From Roseofilum acuticapitatum BLCC-M154 (GTDB lineage Bacteria; Cyanobacteriota; Cyanobacteriia; Cyanobacteriales; Desertifilaceae), in assembly GCF_030068475.1 (NCBI RefSeq), contig NZ_JAQOSP010000116.1:62001-126000 (forward strand): a stretch of 64,000 nt of DNA. Direction: 5' to 3'. The stretch's first letter is position 1. Each line of letters starts with the position of its first letter. Positions 34,987-44,300 of the stretch are shown here, piece after piece. Both the position numbers and the translations under genes were made by a program. The notes under the pieces were generated by a model. The model ran no database searches and was not told the origin of the DNA. It was given only the letters and a program-made list of their open reading frames with translations.

Positions 34987-35712
34987 TTATTCCTCCATTC
35001 CCGGTTCGAGAATCCGTTGGAATAAATACCCTGTACCCCTAGCGGTAAGGATTAATTCCGGATTACTGGGATCTTCTTCTAACTTGGCTCGAAGCCTTGA
35101 GATATGAACATCCACCACACGGGTATCTACATGGCGTTCTGGGGTATAGCCCCATACCTCCTGTAGAATCTCGGAACGGGAAAAGGGTTCTCCCGAACGA
35201 CTCACCAAAAGTTCCAGAAGGCTAAACTCCATCCCCGTCAGGCGAATGCGTTCATCTCCTTTATAAACTTGTCGTTTATTGGTATCGATGCGGATATTGC
35301 TCACCTGGATCACGCCAGAGCTAGGAATGCCAGAGGTGCTAGTTTTATCCACACGGCGCAGAACTGAACGAATGCGAGCTTCGAGTTCTTTGGGGGAAAA
35401 AGGTTTGACGACATAATCATCAGCTCCCAATTCCAGACCCGTGATGCGATCGGCTACATCTCCCAGGGCAGTTAACATAATGATGGGCACATCCGACTCT
35501 TTACGGAGTTCTTGGCAGACTCCATAACCATCGAGCTTGGGCATCATCACATCTAAAACCACCAAATCCGGTAAGATATGGCGGAAGGTTTCTAAGGCTT
35601 CTTCCCCATCACCAGCCGTGACCACATCATACCCGATCATCGATAGCCGGGTTTCTAAGATGCGTCGGATACTGGCTTCATCGTCAACAACCAGAATTTT
35701 TTCTTTGTCCAA
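34987..35712 (-). CDS. rpaB: OmpR-type response regulator RpaB (Ycf27)
   Basis: The 241-residue regulator has a receiver (phospho-Asp in LVVLDVMMPKLDG near 54, Lys in VVKPFSPKELEARI near 106) and an OmpR winged-helix DNA-binding domain (RLTGMEFSLLELLVSRSGEPF, HVDTRVVDVHISRLRAKLEEDP, GTGYLFQRI). The near-invariant stretch IRRILETRLSMIGYDVVTA identifies it as RpaB, the essential high-light and redox regulator that binds HLR1 sites. It uses TTG at 35712; no ATG lies in frame nearby upstream, and AAGGAG is about 12 bases before. Upstream sequence (35713-35941) shows no exact HLR1 site. Confidence 0.93.
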   Translation of the reverse strand: MDKEKILVVDDEASIRRILETRLSMIGYDVVTAGDGEEALETFRHILPDLVVLDVMMPKLDGYGVCQELRKESDVPIIMLTALGDVADRITGLELGADDYVVKPFSPKELEARIRSVLRRVDKTSTSGIPSSGVIQVSNIRIDTNKRQVYKGDERIRLTGMEFSLLELLVSRSGEPFSRSEILQEVWGYTPERHVDTRVVDVHISRLRAKLEEDPSNPELILTARGTGYLFQRILEPGMEE

Positions 35713-35941
35713 GTGCCGTAACTCTCCTTGACCTCTGAATTCTGCTGCAAAAGTTTACTTAACTACTCTTAACACTACGATATTATGTTATTGGGCGTTT
35801 GGGCAATACAGAGGGAAAATCGAGGTAAACCTCTCGCTGATAACAATAACCCGGCTTCAGGAAACCGTTGGATGCGATCTAAAACTATGTGACTATGAGT
35901 CAGTGGACTAGGAGTCACTATTCACAGATAATCCATAAATT

Positions 35942-36928
35942 ATGGATCATCAACTTAACAATGCAATAAAAAATGCCAGAATTAAGGCTGGTCTATCACA
36001 AGAGCAACTGGCTGAATTAATCGGTGTTGATAGAACTTATATTAGCTTTCTGGAGACAGGCAAGAGAAGCCCTTCAATGGAAACCTTTTTTCAGCTATTG
36101 AAATATTTAGATATTGAGTTAGACTTCTTGCCCTACGAATGGCTCAAAAAACTATACTTTGTCTGTAAACAGTATAATTTAGAAATAGAAACTTTAGCAG
36201 ATACGATTAACGATCCAAAAGTGATTCCCATGCTTCGAGGAAAAGCTTTTGAATTCACTGCTTGTAAAATCCTAAACGAAACTCTCGACCCTCGTAAATA
36301 TCAAGTCTCCAATCCTAGGTTAAACGCACAATCAACGCAAAAAGATATAGATATTGAATTAACCGATCTTATTTCCACAAAACAGTATGCGATTGAGTGT
36401 AAATTATCTGCAAAAGGGAGTTTTGAATATAATGTTAAAGGTCAAGAAGATTTAGTGTCTATGAAAGTCAAGTGTATGAGATCTAGAACATTAGGACAGG
36501 TTGCAGCACAAAGAAAGTCAAAAAATGAACGGATTGATTCAAGTCTTCTAATGATTCATAACGATCAGTATTTATCCTCTGATTTTGACTTTGTTATTAC
36601 ATCAATTGCGAATGCTTTTTATAAGACAAACAAAGATAATGGACTATATTATTGGTCTCCGTCAAAAGATGGAGAATTTTTTTTGAATCTTATAGGAGTC
36701 AACAATCAGGAAGAAGCATTTTATAAAACCTATATTGCTAAAAGTAAAGATTTAGCTGTATATCCAGAAAATAATATCCAGTGTACAAGAAGAAAGTGTG
36801 AATCTAAAAAAAATTGTGGCTTTATACCAAATTATCCATACATTTATTTTCATAAAAGCACAGGAAAAGTAATGCACCCTTGGGTAGAAACTAAAAATTT
36901 CATGATTCTTCTTGAAGATTTAAAATAA
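35942..36928 (+). CDS. XRE-type HTH fused to a restriction-endonuclease-like domain
   Basis: The 328-residue protein starts with a helix-turn-helix of the XRE/Cro type (residues about 5-58: ARIKAGLSQEQLAELIGVDR, TYISFLETGKRSP). From about 95 it resembles a PD-(D/E)xK nuclease: Asp in QKDIDIELTD near 137, Glu and Lys in YAIECKLSAKG near 151-153. Two CxxxxC/C pairs (CTRRKCESKKNCGF) near 280-292 may bind zinc. It overlaps the convergent adenine methylase by nine bases. I interpret it as the endonuclease of a restriction-modification system whose regulatory C-protein is fused in; that role is inference. AT-rich and probably acquired. Confidence 0.72.
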   Translation: MDHQLNNAIKNARIKAGLSQEQLAELIGVDRTYISFLETGKRSPSMETFFQLLKYLDIELDFLPYEWLKKLYFVCKQYNLEIETLADTINDPKVIPMLRGKAFEFTACKILNETLDPRKYQVSNPRLNAQSTQKDIDIELTDLISTKQYAIECKLSAKGSFEYNVKGQEDLVSMKVKCMRSRTLGQVAAQRKSKNERIDSSLLMIHNDQYLSSDFDFVITSIANAFYKTNKDNGLYYWSPSKDGEFFLNLIGVNNQEEAFYKTYIAKSKDLAVYPENNIQCTRRKCESKKNCGFIPNYPYIYFHKSTGKVMHPWVETKNFMILLEDLK

Positions 36929-37825
36929 GCTTAGTTGGTTATAAAAAATAGATTGTTGGATTCCCGAAAATTTGCTGATATCGTAGTTAGTTATAAAAAC
37001 CTCCTTACCTTTATATCGATTACTTTTATATCCATCAGAAAGTTTTTTATTATTTTTTTGATCGTCTGTACGATTAATCGTATAATTCCATTCATTGTCT
37101 TGAATTGATGTACACCAACCATACATTTCCCGCACTTCAGGAACATTATCATAAGTAATCAAAAATTTAAATCGGTATGCATTTTTTTGCAAAATAGATT
37201 GAAGCCGATAATGATCTTCTAGCTGAAAACTGCATGAGTAAAACTTGTCTTGATCTGCACCAAAGTATGGGGGATCGATAAACAAAAAAAAGTCGTCATC
37301 AAGAGATGAAATTATTTCTTCAAAATCCAATGAAGTCAACTCAACTGATTGTAATTTTTCAGAAGTAGTTCTTAAATGTTTAGGCCAGTTCTCCGGGCGC
37401 ATAGAATACTTATCTCCATAACCCCAATAACAATTAGCATGTTTCATAATTCCTGAATATGATGTCCGGTTTAGATAAAACCACCTCATTGCTTTTTCTA
37501 AATTGTTTGAAGGGACATAGTTAAGTTTGTAATAGGTATGGAGTTCTTTGCTGGCAGGAATACCTTCCAAAAGTTTAATTAATGATTCAACATTGTCTCG
37601 AATTTGAATATAAGTATTAATTAAATCAGGATCTTTATCATTGAGAATATTTATAACACTTTTGGATTTTGCAAAAAAGATAGATCCACCTCCAACAAAA
37701 GGCTCACAATATTTGTCATGTTGGGGAATACAAGGCAAAATTAATTTACGAGCATAAAATTTTCCACCAGGATATCGAAAGGGTGAGTTACTTAATTGTT
37801 TTGCTTTTCTCTTAAGCTGAACCAC
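36920..37825 (-). CDS. DNA adenine methyltransferase, D12 class
   Basis: The 301-residue enzyme has SAM-binding PFRYPGGKFYARKL (about 17-30), CEPFVGGGSIFFA and motif IV DPPY in FLFIDPPYFGAD near residue 184. The N6-adenine D12 class is clear, though this member is distinct from the Dam-like protein at 28895-29815. It faces the HTH-nuclease fusion, and the two stop regions overlap by nine bases, so the pair is likely one restriction-modification unit. AT content is high, like its partner. Confidence 0.9.
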   Translation of the reverse strand: MVQLKRKAKQLSNSPFRYPGGKFYARKLILPCIPQHDKYCEPFVGGGSIFFAKSKSVINILNDKDPDLINTYIQIRDNVESLIKLLEGIPASKELHTYYKLNYVPSNNLEKAMRWFYLNRTSYSGIMKHANCYWGYGDKYSMRPENWPKHLRTTSEKLQSVELTSLDFEEIISSLDDDFFLFIDPPYFGADQDKFYSCSFQLEDHYRLQSILQKNAYRFKFLITYDNVPEVREMYGWCTSIQDNEWNYTINRTDDQKNNKKLSDGYKSNRYKGKEVFITNYDISKFSGIQQSIFYNQLSLF

Positions 37826-37930
37826 AGGGACTGAAAAAATACAATACTATATGCCATTAGCTTCACAATAACAAAATTCTTAGCAGAAAGTCAAAGCGAT
37901 CGCCGGGAGATTTACACCAATATACTCGCC

Positions 37931-37972
37931 CTATGCGTCCTTCGACTCCGCTCAGGGCGCATAGTCGAAGGG
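37931..37972. repeat. Interspersed repeat with two alternative hairpins
   Basis: CTATGCG (37931) can pair with CGCATAG (37959), and CCTTCGACT (37939) can pair with AGTCGAAGG (37964). The right arms overlap, so only one hairpin can form at a time. The sequence (CTTCGACTCCGCTCAGG) is a common cyanobacterial interspersed repeat. Confidence 0.55.
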
Positions 37973-38019
37973 CGCACGGAAAGACGGAAAGCAACAATTT
38001 CAGCTAACTCCTAAAATAC

Positions 38020-39474
38020 TTAGAAATATTGCCGCAATTTTAACACTTTTATTGCCTCGCGGCGTACCCGTTCATACAAGGGTAGGCTTCCCACCTGAAT
38101 CTCTGCATAGAATTCACCATTGATCAACTCTTTCTCATTTGAATTATCCACCGTTGCGGTTAAAACCACTTGTTTAGTGGTTTGAGAAGGATCGGGTTGT
38201 GCCACTGGTTCCATATCGCTCAGTTTTACCGTTTGGGGTTTATAACCCGGTTGCCTGGGTTTTAATTTCACTTCTGCCGATTTTGCATCAAGCAAGGGTT
38301 GAAGTAAATCAAGATCCGCTTGATCGACAAAAATTGTCGCCTCCAGTGGATCGATTTTGACAACTTTCATAATCTGATCGTGGCGCTCTAACCATTTACC
38401 CTTATTTTCTGATAAATTTTCGGCAAAAACAATGCCTTCATGTTCGGCTTTAAGGGTTTGATTTTTATCCTGTTGTTCTTGCAGCGCTGCGATCGCTTTT
38501 TGACGCATGTTCACTAGCTCCGCCTGAGCCAGTTTTTCTTGCTCCGCAGACTCCAATTCCTGACGTACTGTCTCCAAACGCTCTTCTTCCATTCTCAATT
38601 CATCTTGAACATTCTCCAAGTCACGCTCTAGATTTTGACGAATAGCATCAATCCTCGCTTTTTTAGAGAATTGATTGCTCTCCAATTCCCCGACTCTTGC
38701 CTTGGAAGTTTCTAGCTCTCGTTCCAATCGTTTGATTTCTGTTTCAATATTTAGCTGATACTCAATAGAAATAGCACCCTCGTCAATGGCTTGTGAAACT
38801 TTCTCCAGTCTGTCTTGATGAATTTGAATCTCTTCTTCAACCGAAACAATTACCGGTTCTAATCCCTGAATATCTCGGTCTATGGAAGCAATTTCATGGT
38901 TTATGATCTCAATTTCTGGAGGAGGAGAACTACTCAATAAGCGATTCACATCTTCCTGGGCATCATCTACTTGACGCTGCATCGCTCTCACTCGTTGCTC
39001 TGCCTCACTTTCTTGGGATCTTAAAATTCCAATCTTTTGCTCGGCAGAAGTTAACTTGGCTTGTTCTTCTTGCAGTTTAATTTGTTCGGCTAGAATCTCT
39101 TCTTTCAAGTCTTGACTTTGCACTTCTGCTAGAGTCTCTCCAGCTTGGACTCGATCTCCATGTTGCACCAGGAAATTATCAATTCTTCCCGGTTCTTTCA
39201 AATAAACCGGGTGGATATTATTTTGTAATGCGGTGAGTTTTGCTTCTCCTCGCACTGAAACAGGAACTTCCAGTTGAGAGAGCCAAAAGCCACCGCCAAC
39301 AACAGCACAGAGAAAGACAATTCGGCCCCAGTTGATGCCAGATTCTTCGGGAACAGGTATAGATTCTTGGGCGGGCATTTCTCGTGATTTGGGTGCTGAT
39401 TGGGTTGAGGGTTTAATCTGATTGGGGGGAACGGCTTTTAAGGAAGCGGGTTGTTTTTCAGGGGTGCTAGTCAT
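38020..39474 (-). CDS. HlyD/membrane-fusion-type adaptor protein
   Basis: The 484-residue protein has one membrane anchor (WGRIVFLCAVVGGGFWLS, about residues 49-66), a short biotinyl-lipoyl-like segment (VQHGDRVQAGETLAEVQSQD) and a very long alpha-helical coiled coil of roughly 230 residues (about 110-340). The second half of the lipoyl domain (AEHEGIVFAENLSENKGKWL) and a beta-barrel follow. This is the HlyD-type adaptor layout. A metallopeptidase starts 35 bases upstream in the same direction, so they look cotranscribed. No ABC transporter or outer-membrane channel gene is next to them. Confidence 0.85.
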   Translation of the reverse strand: MTSTPEKQPASLKAVPPNQIKPSTQSAPKSREMPAQESIPVPEESGINWGRIVFLCAVVGGGFWLSQLEVPVSVRGEAKLTALQNNIHPVYLKEPGRIDNFLVQHGDRVQAGETLAEVQSQDLKEEILAEQIKLQEEQAKLTSAEQKIGILRSQESEAEQRVRAMQRQVDDAQEDVNRLLSSSPPPEIEIINHEIASIDRDIQGLEPVIVSVEEEIQIHQDRLEKVSQAIDEGAISIEYQLNIETEIKRLERELETSKARVGELESNQFSKKARIDAIRQNLERDLENVQDELRMEEERLETVRQELESAEQEKLAQAELVNMRQKAIAALQEQQDKNQTLKAEHEGIVFAENLSENKGKWLERHDQIMKVVKIDPLEATIFVDQADLDLLQPLLDAKSAEVKLKPRQPGYKPQTVKLSDMEPVAQPDPSQTTKQVVLTATVDNSNEKELINGEFYAEIQVGSLPLYERVRREAIKVLKLRQYF

Positions 39475-39509
39475 GGTAGATACAAAGAATAAAATAACAG
39501 CAAGAAAAA

Positions 39510-40940
39510 TTAGTCTCTAGGACAGAAATAATAAACAGCCCAAATGGCGAGTAAGAAGAGGACTGTAATGGGCATTTGAGTCCAACTCCAGGTGAAAATT
39601 CGCCAAAATAGAAAGCCAAATACAAACCAGATATAGAGCAAACTAAAAGGAGCGTAAAGGGCTAAAATCCAGAGGTCTTTTTGCGGTTCGCGGATGGGTT
39701 TTCCGGTGAAGAAATTGATGTATAATCCAAAGGCGCGACCTCTTAAGTTGTTAATGCCGGTGGCAGCAACGGCGAGATAATAGCCGTCAAATTTGGCGAC
39801 GGGGTTGAGGTTGAGAGCGAGGGTAAATAGGGAGGCAGCCATGAGCAGAAAACTGCTGGTATGTAACCAGATGCCGTCGGTGGAAAAATACCAGATCCAA
39901 AAGCCGATCGCTGCTAAAATGAATTGTACTAAGATGCCAGCTCCGACTACAAAGAGCCGTTTCCAGCGCGGTAAACAGTAACTATCGCTGGTGTTGGTGT
40001 AGGCTGCGGGGATGAGCATCATGAATAATAGACCGATTTCGGGCACGATTCCCCGATAATGTTTGAGGGTGAAGGCATGGCCGAATTCGTGGAGGGTGAC
40101 GACAAAGGCGCTAGAGAAAATGAAGGGTAATGTCAGCGATGCTCCGTTTTCAAGAAGTTGTTGCCCTTGATGCACAATGATGTTCTGCTTGTGGACTCCG
40201 AAGGCAGCCGAAAAGCTGAGAAAGCCGAGGAGGAGAACAAAGGCAGGTTGGGAAAATACCCAGCGTATTTTGTCGATATGGGCGTTGAGGAAGCGATCGG
40301 GGTTAAAAAGGGGAATTCGGAAAAAGAGCAGTTGTAGGGGCGTAAATTTGCCTCTACGGGGCTTCGCGGGTTCCGTCCCCACTAACATGCCGGTGGCTGC
40401 CAGCATTTGCAGCAGACCTTTGAGATGGTGGGGGGGAATGCAAAATTCTTGGATAATGGCTTGGGGCGATCGCACCCCAATCTGTTCGATAATCGTCTTA
40501 TCTTGGTCACATACTTGCAGAAAAGTGACGTTTTCTGGGTTTCGCAGTACCCAATAGTCCCGATGTTCAATCCACTCTAGACAGGGTTTGAGTTGGGAAC
40601 CCCCAGCCGTCGCAGCTTGAGGAGTTTCCGTTGCTTCCACTTCATCAAAAGTCAAAATTCCCAAACCGATCAGTTTTTCCAGCAGTTGCTCTGCAAACTT
40701 GGGATCTAGGGTATCTTCAAACTCATCTTGGCAGGCTTTTTGGATACTCTCTAGGCTAAATTGACCAGTAAAGTAGCGCAGAGCATAGCCTTCTTCTTTA
40801 GAGAAGAGGAACTGCTGTCCTGACGCTTTGAGGATAATTTGGTCGGAGTCTTTAAGTTTACCGAGTTTCCAATATTGTCCCAAGTTCGGACAAATCAGGG
40901 TATCGAGTTCTGAACGCGGGGGGGATGATTCGGAGTTCAT
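39510..40940 (-). CDS. Membrane M50-type zinc metallopeptidase with PqqD-like N-terminus
   Basis: The 476-residue protein has the site-2-protease motif HEFGH (VVTLHEFGHAFTLKHYRG, about 282) and a downstream NPVAKFDGYY near 390, plus five or six membrane segments. Its first 190 residues contain two stretches resembling PqqD-type winged helices (FSKEEGYALRYFTGQFSLE, and VRSPQAIIQEFCIPPHHLK). Cyanobacterial relatives pair with HlyD-like adaptors. The start is ATG 40940, since the upstream codon at 40958 is TTG. The substrate is not known; one possibility is a secreted peptide. Confidence 0.85.
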   Translation of the reverse strand: MNSESSPPRSELDTLICPNLGQYWKLGKLKDSDQIILKASGQQFLFSKEEGYALRYFTGQFSLESIQKACQDEFEDTLDPKFAEQLLEKLIGLGILTFDEVEATETPQAATAGGSQLKPCLEWIEHRDYWVLRNPENVTFLQVCDQDKTIIEQIGVRSPQAIIQEFCIPPHHLKGLLQMLAATGMLVGTEPAKPRRGKFTPLQLLFFRIPLFNPDRFLNAHIDKIRWVFSQPAFVLLLGFLSFSAAFGVHKQNIIVHQGQQLLENGASLTLPFIFSSAFVVTLHEFGHAFTLKHYRGIVPEIGLLFMMLIPAAYTNTSDSYCLPRWKRLFVVGAGILVQFILAAIGFWIWYFSTDGIWLHTSSFLLMAASLFTLALNLNPVAKFDGYYLAVAATGINNLRGRAFGLYINFFTGKPIREPQKDLWILALYAPFSLLYIWFVFGFLFWRIFTWSWTQMPITVLFLLAIWAVYYFCPRD

Positions 40941-41123
40941 CTTCTTAGGTAGACGCAATGGATAGAGGAAAGAAGGAGAAGTTGTTTCTCCTTCGGGAGG
41001 ATAGCGGTAGGATTGAGTGCTTCACTCACCTCCTATAGAGTTCTCAGTTTTTTGGGGCGGTTTTTATGCGAAATCCCGAAAACTGTAATATTTCTTTATA
41101 TTTTCCCTCTGCCTTTCTCTAGC

Positions 41124-41141
41124 GAGCATCTTGCTCGCACT
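41124..41141. repeat. Short hairpin with TCT loop (GCGAGCA-TCT-TGCTCGC)
   Basis: This 17-base hairpin shares its TCT loop with GGGAGCG-TCT-CGCTCCC at 43684-43700 and, inverted, with the GGGCA-AGA-TGCCC hairpin at 43640-43653. The stems differ. Confidence 0.55.
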
Positions 41142-41184
41142 TCTCTCCCTCTTCCCAGAGGAGAAGGAGGTAGGAGGATGAGGG
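41141..41184 (-). repeat. Dispersed CCCTCATCCTCC / GAGAAGGAGG repeat, copy 4 (diverged)
   Basis: On the minus strand it reads CCCTCATCCTCCTACCTCC then CTTCTCC, the same skeleton as copies 1-3 with several changes. It lies upstream of dcd, next to a GCGAGCA-TCT-TGCTCGC hairpin. Confidence 0.6.
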
Positions 41185-41231
41185 CCAAGAGGGTTATGAT
41201 TGCTAAAGTTTTGGAAAAGTAGAATCCAGAT

Positions 41232-41385
41232 ATGCTCAAGAATGATAAGTGGATTGCAGAACAAGCCCAAAAGGGGATGATCGACCCGTTTGAGCCTGCA
41301 TTAATTCGGGCGATCGAAAAAGAGGAGGAATTGACGAGAAAAGTTCTAAGCTACGGAGCCTCTTCGTATGGGTATGATATCAGAT
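41232..41385 (+). CDS. dcd: dcd exon 1
   Basis: It encodes [20 protein letters not shown] through SYGYDIR, plus the first base of a Leu codon. Beyond 41385 the frame reads [10 protein letters not shown] and stops, which is intron sequence. Confidence 0.92.
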
Positions 41386-44300
41386 GTGCGACTCGTTCCT
41401 GTCAAATGAGCAACTAGGCTCAGGGAAACAGGGCATTGTGTTCATAAATGTTAAGGATTCAATGAATCTTTACATTAGTGATTTCACAATGACAACTTAG
41501 TATCCATAGAGGTGAGTCGATTAAAGACAACCCCTCTCGCCAAGGTACATGGTTGAAAACACTTCCCCAACTCAGGAGACTGGTCATCAACTGGGTTGAA
41601 GCGGGAAGGAATGTTGGTAACTTCAAACCCGATGAGGAACCCCAGCTAGTAGGTTAGCCATGAGTAGGAAACGAACTTCTGTTTAACCCATCGTCACGTA
41701 GAAGTAGCCAAAACGGGTTGATAGGCTGCGAGACAAAAGTCAATAGAGTAAAAAGGATGAAGGGGTGTCGGATCTCTTCATTTGTACCCAAAGAACTCTC
41801 GGTGGAAAGGAAGACTCTAAAGCTAACGAAAAATGGATACTAGGAACGAGGTAATCACTTATGTTTCTCTCAACCCAGGTCGAAAGTTGAGTAGTAACCA
41901 GCGCAAGGACATAAGTGACAGGATTGAGTCAAAAGCGAAAGCCTCTCTGTAATGGAGATGGATAGGCTGACAGACTCACGAAAACTTGGAAGATAAAGTC
42001 ACAAGTAACAGTGTATATGTTATGAACCCAGTCAATCTGAGGTATAAATGGAGCGACATCCCCTGGAGACAAATCGAGAGGATGGTGTTCAAGCTGCAAA
42101 AGAGAATTTATCAAGCTAAAAGTAGTGGAAACGTCAGATTAGTTCGCCGACTCCAAAAACTGCTAAGTAAGTCCTGGTCAGCTAAATTGTTGGCAACGAG
42201 AAAAATTACCCAAGATAATAGGGGTAAGAAAACAGCAGGGATAGACGGAGTTAAATCTGTTGACCCTCGCAAAAGACTTGAACTCGCCAATAATATTAAG
42301 CTAGATGGAAAGGCTAAACCGGTAAGAAGAATCGAGATTCCCAAACCTGGAAAAACAGAAAAAAGACCTCTAGGAATTCCTACTATTGAAGATAGGATAA
42401 AACAAACTTTGGTCAAATTCACTCTGGAACCAGAATGGGAAGCGGTATTTGAACCCAATAGCTATGGATTCAGACCAGGTAGAGGTTGCCATGATGCTAT
42501 AGAGGCAATATTCAACGCAGTCAGGTATAAGCCGAAATATGTGTTGGATGCAGATATAGCCCAATGCTTTGACAAAATAGACCATGACAAGCTATTAGAA
42601 AAGATCGATACTTATCCTTCCCTAAGAAGGCAGATAAGGTCTTGGCTTAAGGCAGGCTTCATGTCCCAAAAAGAATGGTTCCCCACGGACGAAGGAACCC
42701 CTCAAGGGGGAGCAATATCCCCGCTCCTGGCAAACATCGCCTTACACGGGATGGAAAACAGGATTAAGGAATTTGCAACAACCCTGAAGGGAACAAACAA
42801 CCTGAATCTAAAGGAAATCCAACTGATCAGATACGCAGATAATTTTGTGGTTTTACACAAAGATCTAGAGGTCATTAAAAAGTGTAAGACAATCATCTCG
42901 GAATGGTTAAAGGAAGTGGGACTAGAGATCAAACCTGAAAAGACGAGTATCACCCATACCCTAGAAAAACACGAAGGTAAAGTGGGATTTGACTTTCTAG
43001 GGTTTAATGTCAGACAGTACAAACATGGCGTACACTCCAGTGGTAAAAATACCCAGGGTACACCCAAGGGATTCAAAACCATTGTGAAACCCTCTAAAGA
43101 AAGCATCAAGAAGGTATATAGAACCTTAGCCAAGGAAATTGAGAAACATAGAGCCGTCAAACAGGAGATTCTAATTAAAAGAATCAACCCGATAATACGA
43201 GAATGGTGTAACTATTACTCGACGACCTGCGCTAATGATGCTTTCTCCTTAATACAATACTTACTGTTTTGGAAGTTGAAAAGATGGGGATTCCACAGAC
43301 ATCCCAACAAAACCTCACAATGGATTAATGCCAAATATTGGTTCCAAAGAGGGGATAATAAATGGGTGTTCGGAGTTAAAGACATCTGTGAACTAATCGA
43401 CCCTAGATATACAGAGATTAAACGGCACACAAAGGTCAGAGGTAACGCCTCCCCTTTTAATGGAGAAGACACCTACTGGGCAACCAGATTAGGTAGACAT
43501 CCCGAAATGCCCAATAGAATCTCAATGCTTCTTAAAAAGCAGAAAGGGAAATGTAATATCTGCGGGTTAACATTTAAAGACGGTGACGTAATGGAAGCTG
43601 ACCATATCATATCAATTCCGGATAAAGGGTGAAGAAGCGGGCAAGATGCCCACACTCCTCTAATCCCTTGATATTGCTGGAGTGGGAGCGTCTCGCTCCC
43701 TAAGTTTTTAATCATGGTATTTCCGCTTCGCGGACACGAACAATCGGACTTGATATCATTCCGAAATCCAAAGGAGGAAGGAATGATTACAAAAATGTCC
43801 AATTAATACACGGTCACTGTCACGACGTTAAAACATACTTAGACTTTAGTGCTAATGACAATAGCCAAGTTTTTGAGGAGCCGGATGAGGCGAAAGTCTC
43901 ATGTCCGGTTTTGAAGACGAGTTAGAAGGGTGACCTTCTAGCTTAGTTTAACTAAGCCCTAAAGAATTCCTGATCTTTAAGCACATTCCTGGTACAGTCG
44001 TCGATCCGAAAAATTTTAATCCCGACAACCTCGAATCTGTTCCCCTGCACCAGGATGAACAGGGAGACTTTTTTATCATTCCCGCCCACAGCTACGGCTT
44101 AGGGGTTGCTTTAGAGCGTCTAGAGGTTCCGCCCAATATCACTGTCATTTGTTTGGGTAAATCCACATATGCTAGATGCTCGATTATCCTGAATGCGACC
44201 CCCGCAGAAGCCTGTTGGCGCGGTCATCTCACCTTAGAATTATCTAATTCTTCGAGTGCTGACTGTCGGGTTTATGCGAATGAGGGGATTGCCGTGTGAT

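Larger units (their letters stand above)
41386..43952 (+). mobile_element. Group II intron 1 in dcd
   Basis: It begins GTGCG, the group II 5' consensus, and ends TTTAAC (AY). A domain V-like hairpin runs from 43878 to 43911 (GAGCCGG ... GAAA ... CCGGTTT), followed by a domain VI-like stem with a plausible branch adenine near 43945. About 600 bases of domain I-III structure precede the reading frame. Length is 2567 bases. It carries its own reverse transcriptase/maturase, which is damaged. Confidence 0.9.

Noticed and set aside
35713-35941. HLR1-like RpaB binding site upstream of rpaB
   Set aside because: A TTTACTTAACTACTCTTAAC stretch is near the start, but does not match the GTTACA repeat spacing well enough.
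41386-42021. EBS/IBS base-pairing in intron 1 to confirm the splice site
   Set aside because: I looked for a complement of the bases before the junction in the first 600 bases and found no convincing match by eye; the boundary rests on GTGCG, exon restoration and homology.
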